Source: Bacteroidota bacterium | GTDB lineage: Bacteria > Bacteroidota > Bacteroidia > B-17B0 > Aurantibacillaceae | Length of the DNA stretch: 64,000 nt | Assembly: GCA_030684395.1 (NCBI GenBank) | Contig: JAUXTT010000024.1 | Location: 1-64,000 of the forward strand | Direction of reading: 5' to 3' | In this document: piece after piece, positions 51,295-58,740 of the stretch | How positions within the stretch are numbered: the first letter of the stretch is position 1 | How the letters are laid out: every line of letters begins with the position of its first letter | Made by a program: the position numbers and the translations under genes | Notes under the pieces: model-generated | Told to the model about the DNA's origin: nothing | The model's input: the letters and a program-made list of their open reading frames with translations, nothing else | Databases searched by the model: none

Positions 51295-52197
51295 CTACCC
51301 CTTCACCTTCCCGAATTTCATATTCTTCAACTTAGTCTTAAACACTGCATTCAAAACGATGACAACAAGAATAATTACCGTTGCAATGTAAAACTCTGTG
51401 GTCATTTGTTCGCTTTGTTTCCAAAGCAGGTATGCGAAGATGATACCGTACACTGTTTCTAGGTTAACAGTAAGTGTAATGGTAAACGGGCTGAGTTTTT
51501 TTAAGAGATTGGTGCTTGCCAAAAAAGGGAAGGCGGTTCCTACAATCGCAAAGATGATGAGAAAGGTCCAGTCAGTTCCCGAGATGTTGAAGAAGGCTGC
51601 ATCCAGAGCTCCGGTAAACAAAAGGTAAAGGCTCAAACAAATAAAACCTCCTGCTAATTCCACCAAAGTAATAACCGGAGAAGGAATGTCGCGCACCAAT
51701 AATCCGTTCCAAACAGTAAAGAGAGAAGATGTGAAAGCCGCCAGTACACCAAATAAAATTCCCAGTTTGTATTGTGTCTCGATCTGGAAGATCATAGCAA
51801 TTGCCAAAATGATAATAAAACCAAATACCATTTCGTACCAAAGCACTTTTCGTTTGTAAAAAATGGGTTCGATAATGGAAGTAAACAAAGTTCCGGTTGC
51901 AAAAGCAGCAAGGGTTACCGATACATTGGAAACCTTAATAGCATGGTAAAAACAAAACCAGTGAAAAGCAATAACAGCGCCTGTTCCAAAGAGCATAGTG
52001 AACTGTTTCGCGGAGAGTTTGATCTTTTGTTTGATGTAAATATTATAGATGATAATAGCGATGACAGTGATTCCAATGCGGTACCATACAAGTTGTAAAG
52101 CTTGTAAGGAAATTTGTTTTCCAAGGATTGGTGACCAGCCCCAAATGAAGACGATTAGATGTAATAATAAGTGATGCTTTGTAATGGATTTAAACAC
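51295..52197 (-). CDS. EamA/DMT-family transporter
   Basis: A 300-residue integral membrane protein with about ten transmembrane segments in two EamA halves (each about 125-130 residues). Visible motifs include FIWGWSPILGKQISLQAL at the start and VELAGGFICLSLYLL and YGIIFAYLLW later. It probably exports or imports a small metabolite; the substrate is unknown. Its last 70 bases are duplicated at 50181-50257, so this gene carries the regenerated 3' end of an insertion site. Confidence 0.9.
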   Translation of the reverse strand: MFKSITKHHLLLHLIVFIWGWSPILGKQISLQALQLVWYRIGITVIAIIIYNIYIKQKIKLSAKQFTMLFGTGAVIAFHWFCFYHAIKVSNVSVTLAAFATGTLFTSIIEPIFYKRKVLWYEMVFGFIIILAIAMIFQIETQYKLGILFGVLAAFTSSLFTVWNGLLVRDIPSPVITLVELAGGFICLSLYLLFTGALDAAFFNISGTDWTFLIIFAIVGTAFPFLASTNLLKKLSPFTITLTVNLETVYGIIFAYLLWKQSEQMTTEFYIATVIILVVIVLNAVFKTKLKNMKFGKVKG

Positions 52198-52239
52198 GGG
52201 AACAAAGATGCGGAATTTTCGCTTATCTCAGAATCCAAT

Positions 52240-52701
52240 TTAGTTTAATCTTAGCGATAGCTTTTCTTTGTCGGTTTCTTCCGCTGATAACAAACCCTTG
52301 CCAAATTCCTTGAGGCGGGCAGCGTAACGGGATTTAACACGGTCGGAGATGGGAATAGGATTTCCTTCCTCATCGATGCGGACAAATTTTACGTTGGTGT
52401 GAGTTACTATTTCCCGTTCGCCGGTATACACATTGTGTTTACGAACTTCTATATAGAGTTCGATGGAAGAAGTTCCGAATTTGATAACACGTCCGTAGAT
52501 CTTCAGAATATTTCCAACCTTCACCGGCTTTTTAAAGATCAGCTCATCAAACTTAATAGTAACCAAATGCGGTGTATCACACAATTGTGAAGCGTAAGAA
52601 GCCGCCGCATCATCAATGAGTGAAATAAGTGTGCCTCCAAACATATTGTTGTGCACGCCAATATCAAAAGCTTTGCAGATATAAGTTGTGATCAGTTCCA
52701 T
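52240..52701 (-). CDS. Acyl-CoA thioesterase (hotdog fold, 4HBT/YciA-like)
   Basis: The 153-residue protein has the hotdog motif HNNMFGGTLISLIDDAAAS at about residues 18-36, followed by VTIKFDELIFKKPVKVGNIL and a charged C-terminus (GKGLLSAEETDKEKLSLRL). The N-terminal catalytic Asp/Asn position is present. It should hydrolyse an acyl-CoA thioester in the cytosol. It abuts the metZ-type gene stop without a gap and is translated with it. Confidence 0.88.
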   Translation of the reverse strand: MELITTYICKAFDIGVHNNMFGGTLISLIDDAAASYASQLCDTPHLVTIKFDELIFKKPVKVGNILKIYGRVIKFGTSSIELYIEVRKHNVYTGEREIVTHTNVKFVRIDEEGNPIPISDRVKSRYAARLKEFGKGLLSAEETDKEKLSLRLN

Positions 52702-53868
52702 TTAATTCAATGCATTTAAAATATCCTTCAAAATATCGTCTTTGTTTTCCAGTCCTATTGAAACACGAATGAGTCCGGGCAAAATACCAACAGCCAAACG
52801 TTCTTCTTCACTCAGCTTGCAATGCGTGGAAGATGCAGGATGCGTGGCAATGGTACGTGCATCACCCAAATTGGGAGAGATCTTAATGAATTGCAGTTTG
52901 TCCATAAATTTAGTTGCAGCTTCGTAACCCCCTTTAACTGAAAAAGTAATAATACCTCCGCCTTGTTTCATTTGCTTTTTTGCAATGGCATATTGAGGAT
53001 GTGAAGGAAGAAAAGGGTACTTCACAAAATCGAGTGCTGCATTTTTTTCCAATTCAGTCGCTACATGCAAAGCATTTTCCGAATGGCGATCCATACGCAA
53101 AGCAAGTGTTTCCAAACTTTTGCTTAATGTCCATGCATTAAATGGAGATAAACTCGGGCCGGTAATTCTCCCGAACAAATAAATTTCACGGATCAGTTCT
53201 TTTTTTCCTACCACTACTCCACCCAACACTCTTCCTTGTCCGTCGATGTATTTGGTTGCAGAGTGAACTACCAAATCAGCTCCGTATTTTATTGGTTGCT
53301 GAATGTAAGGTGTAGCAAAACAATTGTCAACGATCAAAATAAGATTGTGTTTCTTCGCCAGCTTTCCCAATACTTCCAGATCAATGATCTCAATACCCGG
53401 ATTGGTAGGAGTTTCCACAAAAATTATTTTGGAATTCGGTTTCACTAATTGATCAATAGCTTCCGGATTCGTTGCTTCGAAATACGAATGTTCAATATTC
53501 CATTTCGGAAAATACTTACTAAAAATAGTATGTGTTGCGCCAAAAATAGAAGAACAAGCAATTACATGATCACCTGACTTCAACAAAGCAGCCAGACTCG
53601 TATAAATAGCAGCCATTCCCGAAGCCGTTGCCACACCTGACTCAGCGCCTTCCAATAAACACATTTTATCTACAAACTCCGAAGTGTTTGGGTTAGTGTA
53701 ACGCGAATAAATATAAGGATCGGTCTCCTCCGCAAAAGCAGCACGCATGTCTTCAGCGCTGTCAAATACAAAACTGGAAGTTAAGTACAGTGGAACTGAA
53801 TGCTCGTTGTTTTCGCTGCGGGGTAATTGCGCGCGGATTGCTTGTGTTTCGAATTGCTTGGTGTTCAT
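52702..53868 (-). CDS. metZ: O-acetyl/O-succinylhomoserine sulfhydrylase (MetZ/MetY-like, Cys/Met PLP family)
   Basis: A PLP enzyme that makes homocysteine from an activated homoserine and sulfide. The 388-residue protein has SSFVFDSAEDM, YSRYTNPN, the PLP lysine K206 in VHSATKYIDGQG, and VETPTNPG and ATHPASSTH in the C-terminal domain. Cystathionine gamma-synthase and gamma-lyase are close relatives; the metX and hom genes nearby favour the direct sulfhydrylation role. I chose the ATG at 53868; a frame open to 53937 adds 23 unlikely residues. Confidence 0.88.
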   Translation of the reverse strand: MNTKQFETQAIRAQLPRSENNEHSVPLYLTSSFVFDSAEDMRAAFAEETDPYIYSRYTNPNTSEFVDKMCLLEGAESGVATASGMAAIYTSLAALLKSGDHVIACSSIFGATHTIFSKYFPKWNIEHSYFEATNPEAIDQLVKPNSKIIFVETPTNPGIEIIDLEVLGKLAKKHNLILIVDNCFATPYIQQPIKYGADLVVHSATKYIDGQGRVLGGVVVGKKELIREIYLFGRITGPSLSPFNAWTLSKSLETLALRMDRHSENALHVATELEKNAALDFVKYPFLPSHPQYAIAKKQMKQGGGIITFSVKGGYEAATKFMDKLQFIKISPNLGDARTIATHPASSTHCKLSEEERLAVGILPGLIRVSIGLENKDDILKDILNALN

Positions 53869-53892
53869 GACTTCTATAAAATTATACTCCGA

Positions 53893-54026
53893 TTTTTTTT
53901 TAACCACATAGGCACATAGTTTTTTATTTTTCAGCAAGCCAAATGCTAGTTGTATAAAAACTTACATAGTTGAAGCCTTGCCTCAATACACATGAAAATT
54001 TTCCTATGTCTCTATGTGGTTAGAAA
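53893..54026. repeat. Imperfect inverted repeat (AACCACATAGGCACATAG class)
   Basis: The left arm TTTAACCACATAGGCACATAG-like segment (53899-53919) is mirrored at 54003-54026 by CCTATGTCTCTATGTGGTTAG. It is the same class as 3728-3902. It separates metZ from the metX-hom-prx genes. Confidence 0.65.
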
Positions 54027-54040
54027 GAGTTGTGATTATA

Positions 54041-54676
54041 TTAAATGTTTGGTTGCGGTGTTGTTCTTAAATAAGGTTTGATCTCTTTAAATCCTTTCGG
54101 GAATTTTGCAGGAATGTCTTCTGTTTTAATTGCAGGGATCACTACTACGTCTTCGCCTTGCTTCCAGTTGGCAGGTGTTGCTACGCTGTAATTGGCTGTT
54201 AGTTGTAATGAATCAATCACACGCAGGATCTCGTCAAAGTTTCTACCTGTTGATGCAGGATAAGTGATCAGTAATTTTACCTTTTTATCAGGACCAATTA
54301 TTACTACCGAACGAACTGTGAATTTATCGGAAGCATTCGGGTGTACAAAGCCATACAACTTAGAAACTTCAAAAACAGGATCGGCAATGATCGGATAATT
54401 TACAATCGTATTTTGCGTTTCGTTAATGTCTTTGATCCATTCCAAATGTGATTGAACGGAATCCACACTCAATGCAATTACTTTTACATTTCTTTTTTCG
54501 AATTCAGGTTTTAGTTTTGCAACCGTTCCCAATTCGGTAGTACACACCGGCGTAAAATCCGCAGGGTGACTGAATAAAATTCCCCATTTATCACCAAGGT
54601 ACTGATGAAAGTTAATTGTTCCTTCGCTGCTTTCTGCTGTGAAGTCGGGTGCTACATCTCCTAATCTGATTGACAT
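54041..54676 (-). CDS. Peroxiredoxin (1-Cys Prx6-type)
   Basis: The 211-residue cytosolic peroxidase has the peroxidatic C45 in HPADFTPVCTTELG, followed by the Prx6-like VITYPASTGRNFDEILRVIDSLQLT and a C-terminal extension with PAKFPKGFKEIKPYLR. No second resolving cysteine is obvious. It reduces hydrogen peroxide and lipid peroxides. It lies 16 bases after hom and appears to be in the same operon as metX and hom. Confidence 0.92.
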   Translation of the reverse strand: MSIRLGDVAPDFTAESSEGTINFHQYLGDKWGILFSHPADFTPVCTTELGTVAKLKPEFEKRNVKVIALSVDSVQSHLEWIKDINETQNTIVNYPIIADPVFEVSKLYGFVHPNASDKFTVRSVVIIGPDKKVKLLITYPASTGRNFDEILRVIDSLQLTANYSVATPANWKQGEDVVVIPAIKTEDIPAKFPKGFKEIKPYLRTTPQPNI

Positions 54677-54692
54677 AATTTTTATTTAAAGG

Positions 54693-55940
54693 TTAAACTA
54701 ATTCTAATTCTTTACTTACTATTTGTTTATTTACTTTTTGATCCAACTCAACTGTTTCATCTACCAAAGAAAGAAATAAATTGTTTTTTAGAATAAACTC
54801 TCTGTTATTCAGGATCTGTTGAAGATTCAATTTTCCTACCACATAATTGTATTCAGTGCCTGTGTATTTTTCGTTGACCTCAGCAAGCTCAAAACGTTTT
54901 AATTCTTCCACTTTATTGTATCTGAAATATACGTGTAATAGTACTTCATTCGTAAATTCAGGAGATTTCTTTTGCGCATATTTTTTGAATTCGTATTTGC
55001 AACCATGGGAAAGTGCTGAGATGTCTGATAACACAGCAGCTCCCGTTGGGTAACTTCCTGCACCTTTTCCTTGCAGGAACTGCTCTCCTGAGAATTTACC
55101 TTCTACTATTACACCGTTAAATTCATTATCTACATTAAACAAATGGTTATTGGCTTTTACAAAACGTGGGGCAACAAATACTGAGATCTTGTTTTCTTCC
55201 ACCCGTTGAATGATAGGCGTGAGTTTTATTTTATAGCCTTTTTCGGATGCGTACTTAATATCGTTCTCATGCAAAGTAGTAACTCCTAAGTTAAGTACCT
55301 GCTCCGGTTTGATGATCAAACCAAAAGCATGCAATGCAATAATGATTGCTTTGAATTTAGGGTCAAAACCTTCTACATCATTCGTAGGATCCGTTTCTGC
55401 AAAACCCTTATCCTGCGCCTGTTTCAAAGCTTCACCGTAGGTCAGTTTTTCGGAAATGGTTTTGGTAAGGATGTAATTACTTGTTCCGTTAAAGATACCC
55501 GAAACTTTCACCAACTCTTCGTTATCAAAATATTCTTCCAATGTTCTTATGATCGGAATACTTCCGCAAGCGGATGCTTCATACAATAAAGACACATTAT
55601 TTTCCTGCTGCAATTTGTAAAGCTCTTCTAAATGTTCTGCTAGCAATTTTTTATTGGCGGTAACAACATGCTTCCCTCTTTTTAGTGCTTCGCTAACAAT
55701 ATTAAATGCCTCATCTGCATCGTCTATCAATTCTACTACTACATCAATTTCAGGATTATTTAATATTTCCCATTTGTCGTAGGTAATAAGATCAGCGGCA
55801 ACTGTACGTTTCTTTTCTCTGTTCTTCACTGCGATCTTTACTATGTCGGCTTTAAAACCGGTGCTGTTATTCAATACATAATGTAAACCCTGACCTACGC
55901 AGCCAAATCCGAATAATCCTATTTTTAATTTCTTGCTCAT
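54693..55940 (-). CDS. hom: Homoserine dehydrogenase
   Basis: This enzyme reduces aspartate semialdehyde to homoserine for methionine and threonine. The 415-residue protein has the NAD(P)-binding GFGCVGQGLHYVL (residues 10-22), VVTANKKLLAEH, SGIFNGTSNYILT and ETDPTNDVEGFDPKFKA, all typical. It is four bases after metX. The C-terminal regulatory region is short and I do not see a clear ACT domain. Confidence 0.95.
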   Translation of the reverse strand: MSKKLKIGLFGFGCVGQGLHYVLNNSTGFKADIVKIAVKNREKKRTVAADLITYDKWEILNNPEIDVVVELIDDADEAFNIVSEALKRGKHVVTANKKLLAEHLEELYKLQQENNVSLLYEASACGSIPIIRTLEEYFDNEELVKVSGIFNGTSNYILTKTISEKLTYGEALKQAQDKGFAETDPTNDVEGFDPKFKAIIIALHAFGLIIKPEQVLNLGVTTLHENDIKYASEKGYKIKLTPIIQRVEENKISVFVAPRFVKANNHLFNVDNEFNGVIVEGKFSGEQFLQGKGAGSYPTGAAVLSDISALSHGCKYEFKKYAQKKSPEFTNEVLLHVYFRYNKVEELKRFELAEVNEKYTGTEYNYVVGKLNLQQILNNREFILKNNLFLSLVDETVELDQKVNKQIVSKELELV

Positions 55941-55944
55941 TTGT

Positions 55945-57009
55945 TTAGTTGTTTGTTCTCAAGTCCTGAGAGATTAATACTTCCTTATTTTTTTCGATAC
56001 CAATAAATTTGCTGATGACGTTCGTTAACTTTTCTGTTTCTATTAAAAAGCCATCATGTCCATACGAAGAATGAATACTTTCAAACTCCGCGTTTAATAT
56101 GTTCTCTGTAAGAAACCATTGTTCGCTCACCGGAAAAAGGATATCGTTCTTAATTCCGATCACCAGTGTTCTTGCTGTGATTCCCTGCAATGCTTCTGCA
56201 ATACTTGAACGATCACGTGCAACATTGTGACTGTCCATTGCCAGAGAAAGTGTTACGTATGAATATGCATTGAAACGTTTCACTAATTTTTGTCCCTGAT
56301 AACGCTGATACGAACCGGCTTTGAAATCATTTAGCTTTTCATTGTCCTCATCCGTTTGTGCACCTTCATAAGCTTCGTAACCTCTGTAACTCAATAATGC
56401 AATTGCTCTTGCTGCCTGCAAACCTTTGCTTCCACCCTGAGGCAGATTTGCATAATAAGTTCTGTCAGCTTTAATTGCCAGGCGTTGTGCCTCGTTAAAT
56501 GCAATTCCCCATGCCGAGTGTTTTGCGTTTGTTGCAACCACAATGCTGTTCTCAAATAATTCAGGCTTTAAAATATTCCATTCTATCACTTGTTGTCCAC
56601 CTTGTGAACCACCTATGATGGTATTTATTTTTTCGATCCCTAAATGCTGACGCAACAACTCATGTGCATTCACCATATCGCGAATAGTTACTTCCGGAAA
56701 GTATGCAAACCAGGGCTGTTGAATATCATCGTTGATGGTAAGCGGTCCGGTAGTTCCATAACAAGAACCTAAATTATTTGCACACACAATGAAATGATCT
56801 TTTGGATTAAACAGATCGTTCTCTCCGAACAAACCTTTCCACCAATCGAACACATCGCTGTTAGCAGTAAGTGCGTGGCATACCCAGATCACATTCGACT
56901 TGTCTTTGTTTAATGTACCATAAGTGTTGTATGCTATCTCCAATGAAGGCAGGATACCGCCACCTTCTAAATGAAACGCTTTGTTGTAAGTATAATTTTG
57001 TAAGCTCAT
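55945..57009 (-). CDS. metX: Homoserine O-acetyltransferase MetX
   Basis: This alpha/beta hydrolase-fold enzyme activates homoserine with an acyl-CoA, starting the methionine branch. The 354-residue protein has HALTANSDVFDWW, NNLGSCYGTTGP and the nucleophile S135 in IIGGSQGGQQ, where many MetX proteins have GGSMGGMQ. The histidine motif SSYGHDGFLIE is near the C-terminus. Acetyl versus succinyl specificity cannot be read by eye. It is followed closely by hom. Confidence 0.95.
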   Translation of the reverse strand: MSLQNYTYNKAFHLEGGGILPSLEIAYNTYGTLNKDKSNVIWVCHALTANSDVFDWWKGLFGENDLFNPKDHFIVCANNLGSCYGTTGPLTINDDIQQPWFAYFPEVTIRDMVNAHELLRQHLGIEKINTIIGGSQGGQQVIEWNILKPELFENSIVVATNAKHSAWGIAFNEAQRLAIKADRTYYANLPQGGSKGLQAARAIALLSYRGYEAYEGAQTDEDNEKLNDFKAGSYQRYQGQKLVKRFNAYSYVTLSLAMDSHNVARDRSSIAEALQGITARTLVIGIKNDILFPVSEQWFLTENILNAEFESIHSSYGHDGFLIETEKLTNVISKFIGIEKNKEVLISQDLRTNN

Positions 57010-57077
57010 AATGATTTTTGAATGTTTATTATTGATTTATTGGTTAAGTAATTATATGGTTCAATGCTAATCATGGT

Positions 57078-57311
57078 TTAGTTTTTACCGATATAGTTTT
57101 CGAAAACGATCACGTTTAATTCATTTGTGCCAAGTATGTTCACATCACTTGTGATGCGCTGTAGGTGCGTATTGTTAACGAAAGGAAGTTTTGCTCCTCC
57201 GCGCTGCGCAATGCCATAGGCTTGTTGAACTCTCAAAAAAGATTGAAAGGTTGGATCATTTATAAGATTGGTTGTTGCAAACTGTGTTTGCACATTTTTA
57301 TTTGGTTGCAT
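57078..57311 (-). CDS. Small protein of unknown function between the SAM riboswitch and metX
   Basis: A 77-codon frame with an ATG, placed 68 bases before metX and downstream of the SAM-I riboswitch, so it would be controlled by SAM. The sequence is mixed and globular-looking (FQSFLRVQQAYGIAQRGGAK, DVNILGTNELNVIVFENYIG), without signal peptide or membrane segment. I do not recognise it. Coding is plausible from composition and placement, but not proven. Confidence 0.5.
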   Translation of the reverse strand: MQPNKNVQTQFATTNLINDPTFQSFLRVQQAYGIAQRGGAKLPFVNNTHLQRITSDVNILGTNELNVIVFENYIGKN

Positions 57312-57576
57312 GATAAATTTGGTGTTTGAAGATTAAAAAATCAAATAGCAGTTTTGCTCTTAGTATTGCCAATCCCGATAGCTATCGGGACCGCTTAATT
57401 ATTCTCCTGAATAATTTTTTCGCTTAGCATAGAGGACAGCATGTGCTGTCACAGCAACACATGGGGCTAAGCATAACACTAAAAGAAATAGAAATTGAAT
57501 TAGAAGAAGCATTTGCTTTTCCTGACACTGACTCATTACGAGTTAAACTGTTTTGTTTTTTCATTTTTTGTAATTT
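57312..57576 (-). other. Long untranslated leader between riboswitch and the first gene
   Basis: No convincing gene lies here. The minus strand has a nested hairpin around TGCTGTGACAGCA with outer arms GCTTAGC/GCTAAGC (about 57433-57474) and then the 18-bp palindrome (57373-57390). On the plus strand an AT-rich hairpin ATTATTC/GAATAAT with a T run lies near 57399-57421. I could not identify a terminator in the minus direction, so the mode of riboswitch control is open. Confidence 0.45.
57373..57390. repeat. 18-bp palindrome, copy 4 (methionine leader)
   Basis: TCCCGATAGCTATCGGGA is identical to copies 2 and 3 in the pseudouridine synthase gene 56 kb away. Here it sits in non-coding leader RNA, where it would form a nine-base-pair hairpin. 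Confidence 0.85.
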
Positions 57577-57708
57577 AATTCATCTCTCTCTGCTTTTCAT
57601 CAGAGTAGGAATTAGCACCGGTTTTCCAATACTGACTATAACATCAGTACTTGTAGTTGGTTGCCAGCGGGTCAGTGAGCCTATTCTCTCGCCGCTTCTT
57701 GATAAATT
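57577..57708 (-). promoter_or_regulatory. SAM-I riboswitch controlling the metX operon
   Basis: Read on the minus strand, the segment has the SAM-I landmarks in order. The 5' strand of P1 is AATTTATCAAG. GGCAACC (plus 57665-57659) is followed by a P3/P4 region and GGTGCTAATTCCTAC (plus 57619-57605). The 3' part is AGAGAGATGAATT, whose GATGAATT pairs with AATTTATC to close P1 over eight base pairs. The element binds S-adenosylmethionine and lowers expression of methionine genes, consistent with metX and hom downstream. Length 132 bases. Confidence 0.92.
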
Positions 57709-57740
57709 AATTACACACGAGGTGGGTAACTAATTCGGGG

Positions 57741-57773
57741 CAAATATATGAACACAAAACAATATTTTCCAAA
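57741..57773 (-). promoter_or_regulatory. Promoter of the SAM-riboswitch/metX operon
   Basis: On the minus strand TTTG (57773-57770), 21 bases and TATATTTG (57748-57741) fit the Bacteroidota promoter. Transcription would start near 57734, about 25 bases before the riboswitch. Confidence 0.6.
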
Positions 57774-57888
57774 TATTTTTTCAAATATTTTACTTTTCAC
57801 AGGTTTAACAGCACTTTCAGGTCAGTTTGTTTTCACAATTATTGTGACATTTTACATGAACGGTGGGAATGCCGATAAAACTTATGGT

Positions 57889-57896
57889 TACTTTTG
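57889..57896 (+). promoter_or_regulatory. Probable -7 box of the ABC export operon
   Basis: TACTTTTG fits TAnnTTTG and lies 17 bases before the GTG start of the ATPase gene. No clear TTTG partner is seen. The box supports the GTG as the start and argues against an ATG at 57748. Confidence 0.4.
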
Positions 57897-57912
57897 CTTG
57901 AGACCTAAAAAC

Positions 57913-58602
57913 GTGATAAAACTAAAGAACATACAAAAAAGCTACACCATTGGAGACTCCCGTTTTCCGGTGCTGAAAGGAATTGATATTCACATCAAAG
58001 AAGGAGAATTTGTTTCCATCATGGGTTCTTCAGGATCAGGAAAATCAACTTTATTGAATGTATTAGGTTTGCTCGATAATTACGATGAAGGAGAATATTA
58101 CCTGAACGGCCTTTTAATGAAGAACCTGAGCCAGACAAAAGCTGCTCAACTTAGAAATAAATTTTTAGGATTCGTTTTTCAATCATTCAATTTATTGTCG
58201 TTTAAAAATGCAATGGAAAATGTTGCCCTTCCTTTGTATTATCAAAAAGTATCGCGCAAAGAAAGAAACAAATTAGCACTTGAGTATTTAGATAAAGTTG
58301 GATTAAAAGATTGGGCAAACCATCTGCCATCAGAAATGAGTGGGGGACAAAAACAACGTGTCGCCATAGCAAGAGCCTTGATAGCAAAACCAAAAGTGAT
58401 CTTTGCCGATGAACCAACAGGAGCACTCGATTCACACACTTCAGAAGAAGTAATGAAATTATTTAAAGAAGCAAATGAACAAGGAATTACAATAGTATTG
58501 GTAACACACGAAAATGATATTGCCGCAATGACAGATAGAGTAATTCGTTTAAAAGACGGATTGATCACAAATGATAATGAGCAGTTGCATCTTCAGAATT
58601 AA
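57913..58602 (+). CDS. ABC transporter ATP-binding protein (MacB/LolD family)
   Basis: A 229-residue ATPase with Walker A GSSGSGKST (residues 38-46), the Q-loop region FVFQSFNLL, signature MSGGQKQRVAIARAL and Walker B VIFADEPTGALD. It drives the two permeases encoded downstream. A frame continues upstream to an ATG at 57748, but that extension has no family similarity and overlaps the metX promoter, whereas the GTG gives the normal LolD/MacB length and start (IKLKNIQKSY). The operon continues after a 138-bp spacer carrying a repeat. Confidence 0.92.
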   Translation: MIKLKNIQKSYTIGDSRFPVLKGIDIHIKEGEFVSIMGSSGSGKSTLLNVLGLLDNYDEGEYYLNGLLMKNLSQTKAAQLRNKFLGFVFQSFNLLSFKNAMENVALPLYYQKVSRKERNKLALEYLDKVGLKDWANHLPSEMSGGQKQRVAIARALIAKPKVIFADEPTGALDSHTSEEVMKLFKEANEQGITIVLVTHENDIAAMTDRVIRLKDGLITNDNEQLHLQN

Positions 58603-58630
58603 ATTCCGGGGAAGGGACGCAAGACTATTA

Positions 58631-58647
58631 GACATAAGATGTAAGAC
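58631..58647 (+). repeat. Spacer repeat 1 of the ABC operon (GACATAAGAT)
   Basis: GACATAAGATGTAAGAC lies between the ATPase and first permease genes. It recurs in modified form in the next two spacers. Confidence 0.55.
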
Positions 58648-58740
58648 TAATTACGATAGAGTAAAAGCTCTTGGAAAATATATTACATGCGGAAAGCAGA
58701 CTTACGACTAAATAACTAATTAACTAACGACTAGATAAAA

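Noticed and set aside
48804-51300. Integrase, transposase or phage genes accompanying the accessory island
   Set aside because: None of the frames in this stretch encodes such an enzyme; mobility of the island is inferred from the duplication alone.
57396-57421. AT-rich hairpin with a T run as the riboswitch terminator
   Set aside because: Its T run follows on the plus strand, while the riboswitch transcript runs on the minus strand, so it cannot be the expression platform.
57443-57733. A plus-strand open frame of 96 codons before the ABC operon
   Set aside because: It is antisense to the SAM-I riboswitch and its leader; the conserved riboswitch landmarks explain the sequence.
57748-57912. 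An upstream ATG extension of the ABC ATPase
   Set aside because: The extension has no family similarity, overlaps the metX promoter, and a GTG at 57913 gives the normal start and length, preceded by a -7-like box.
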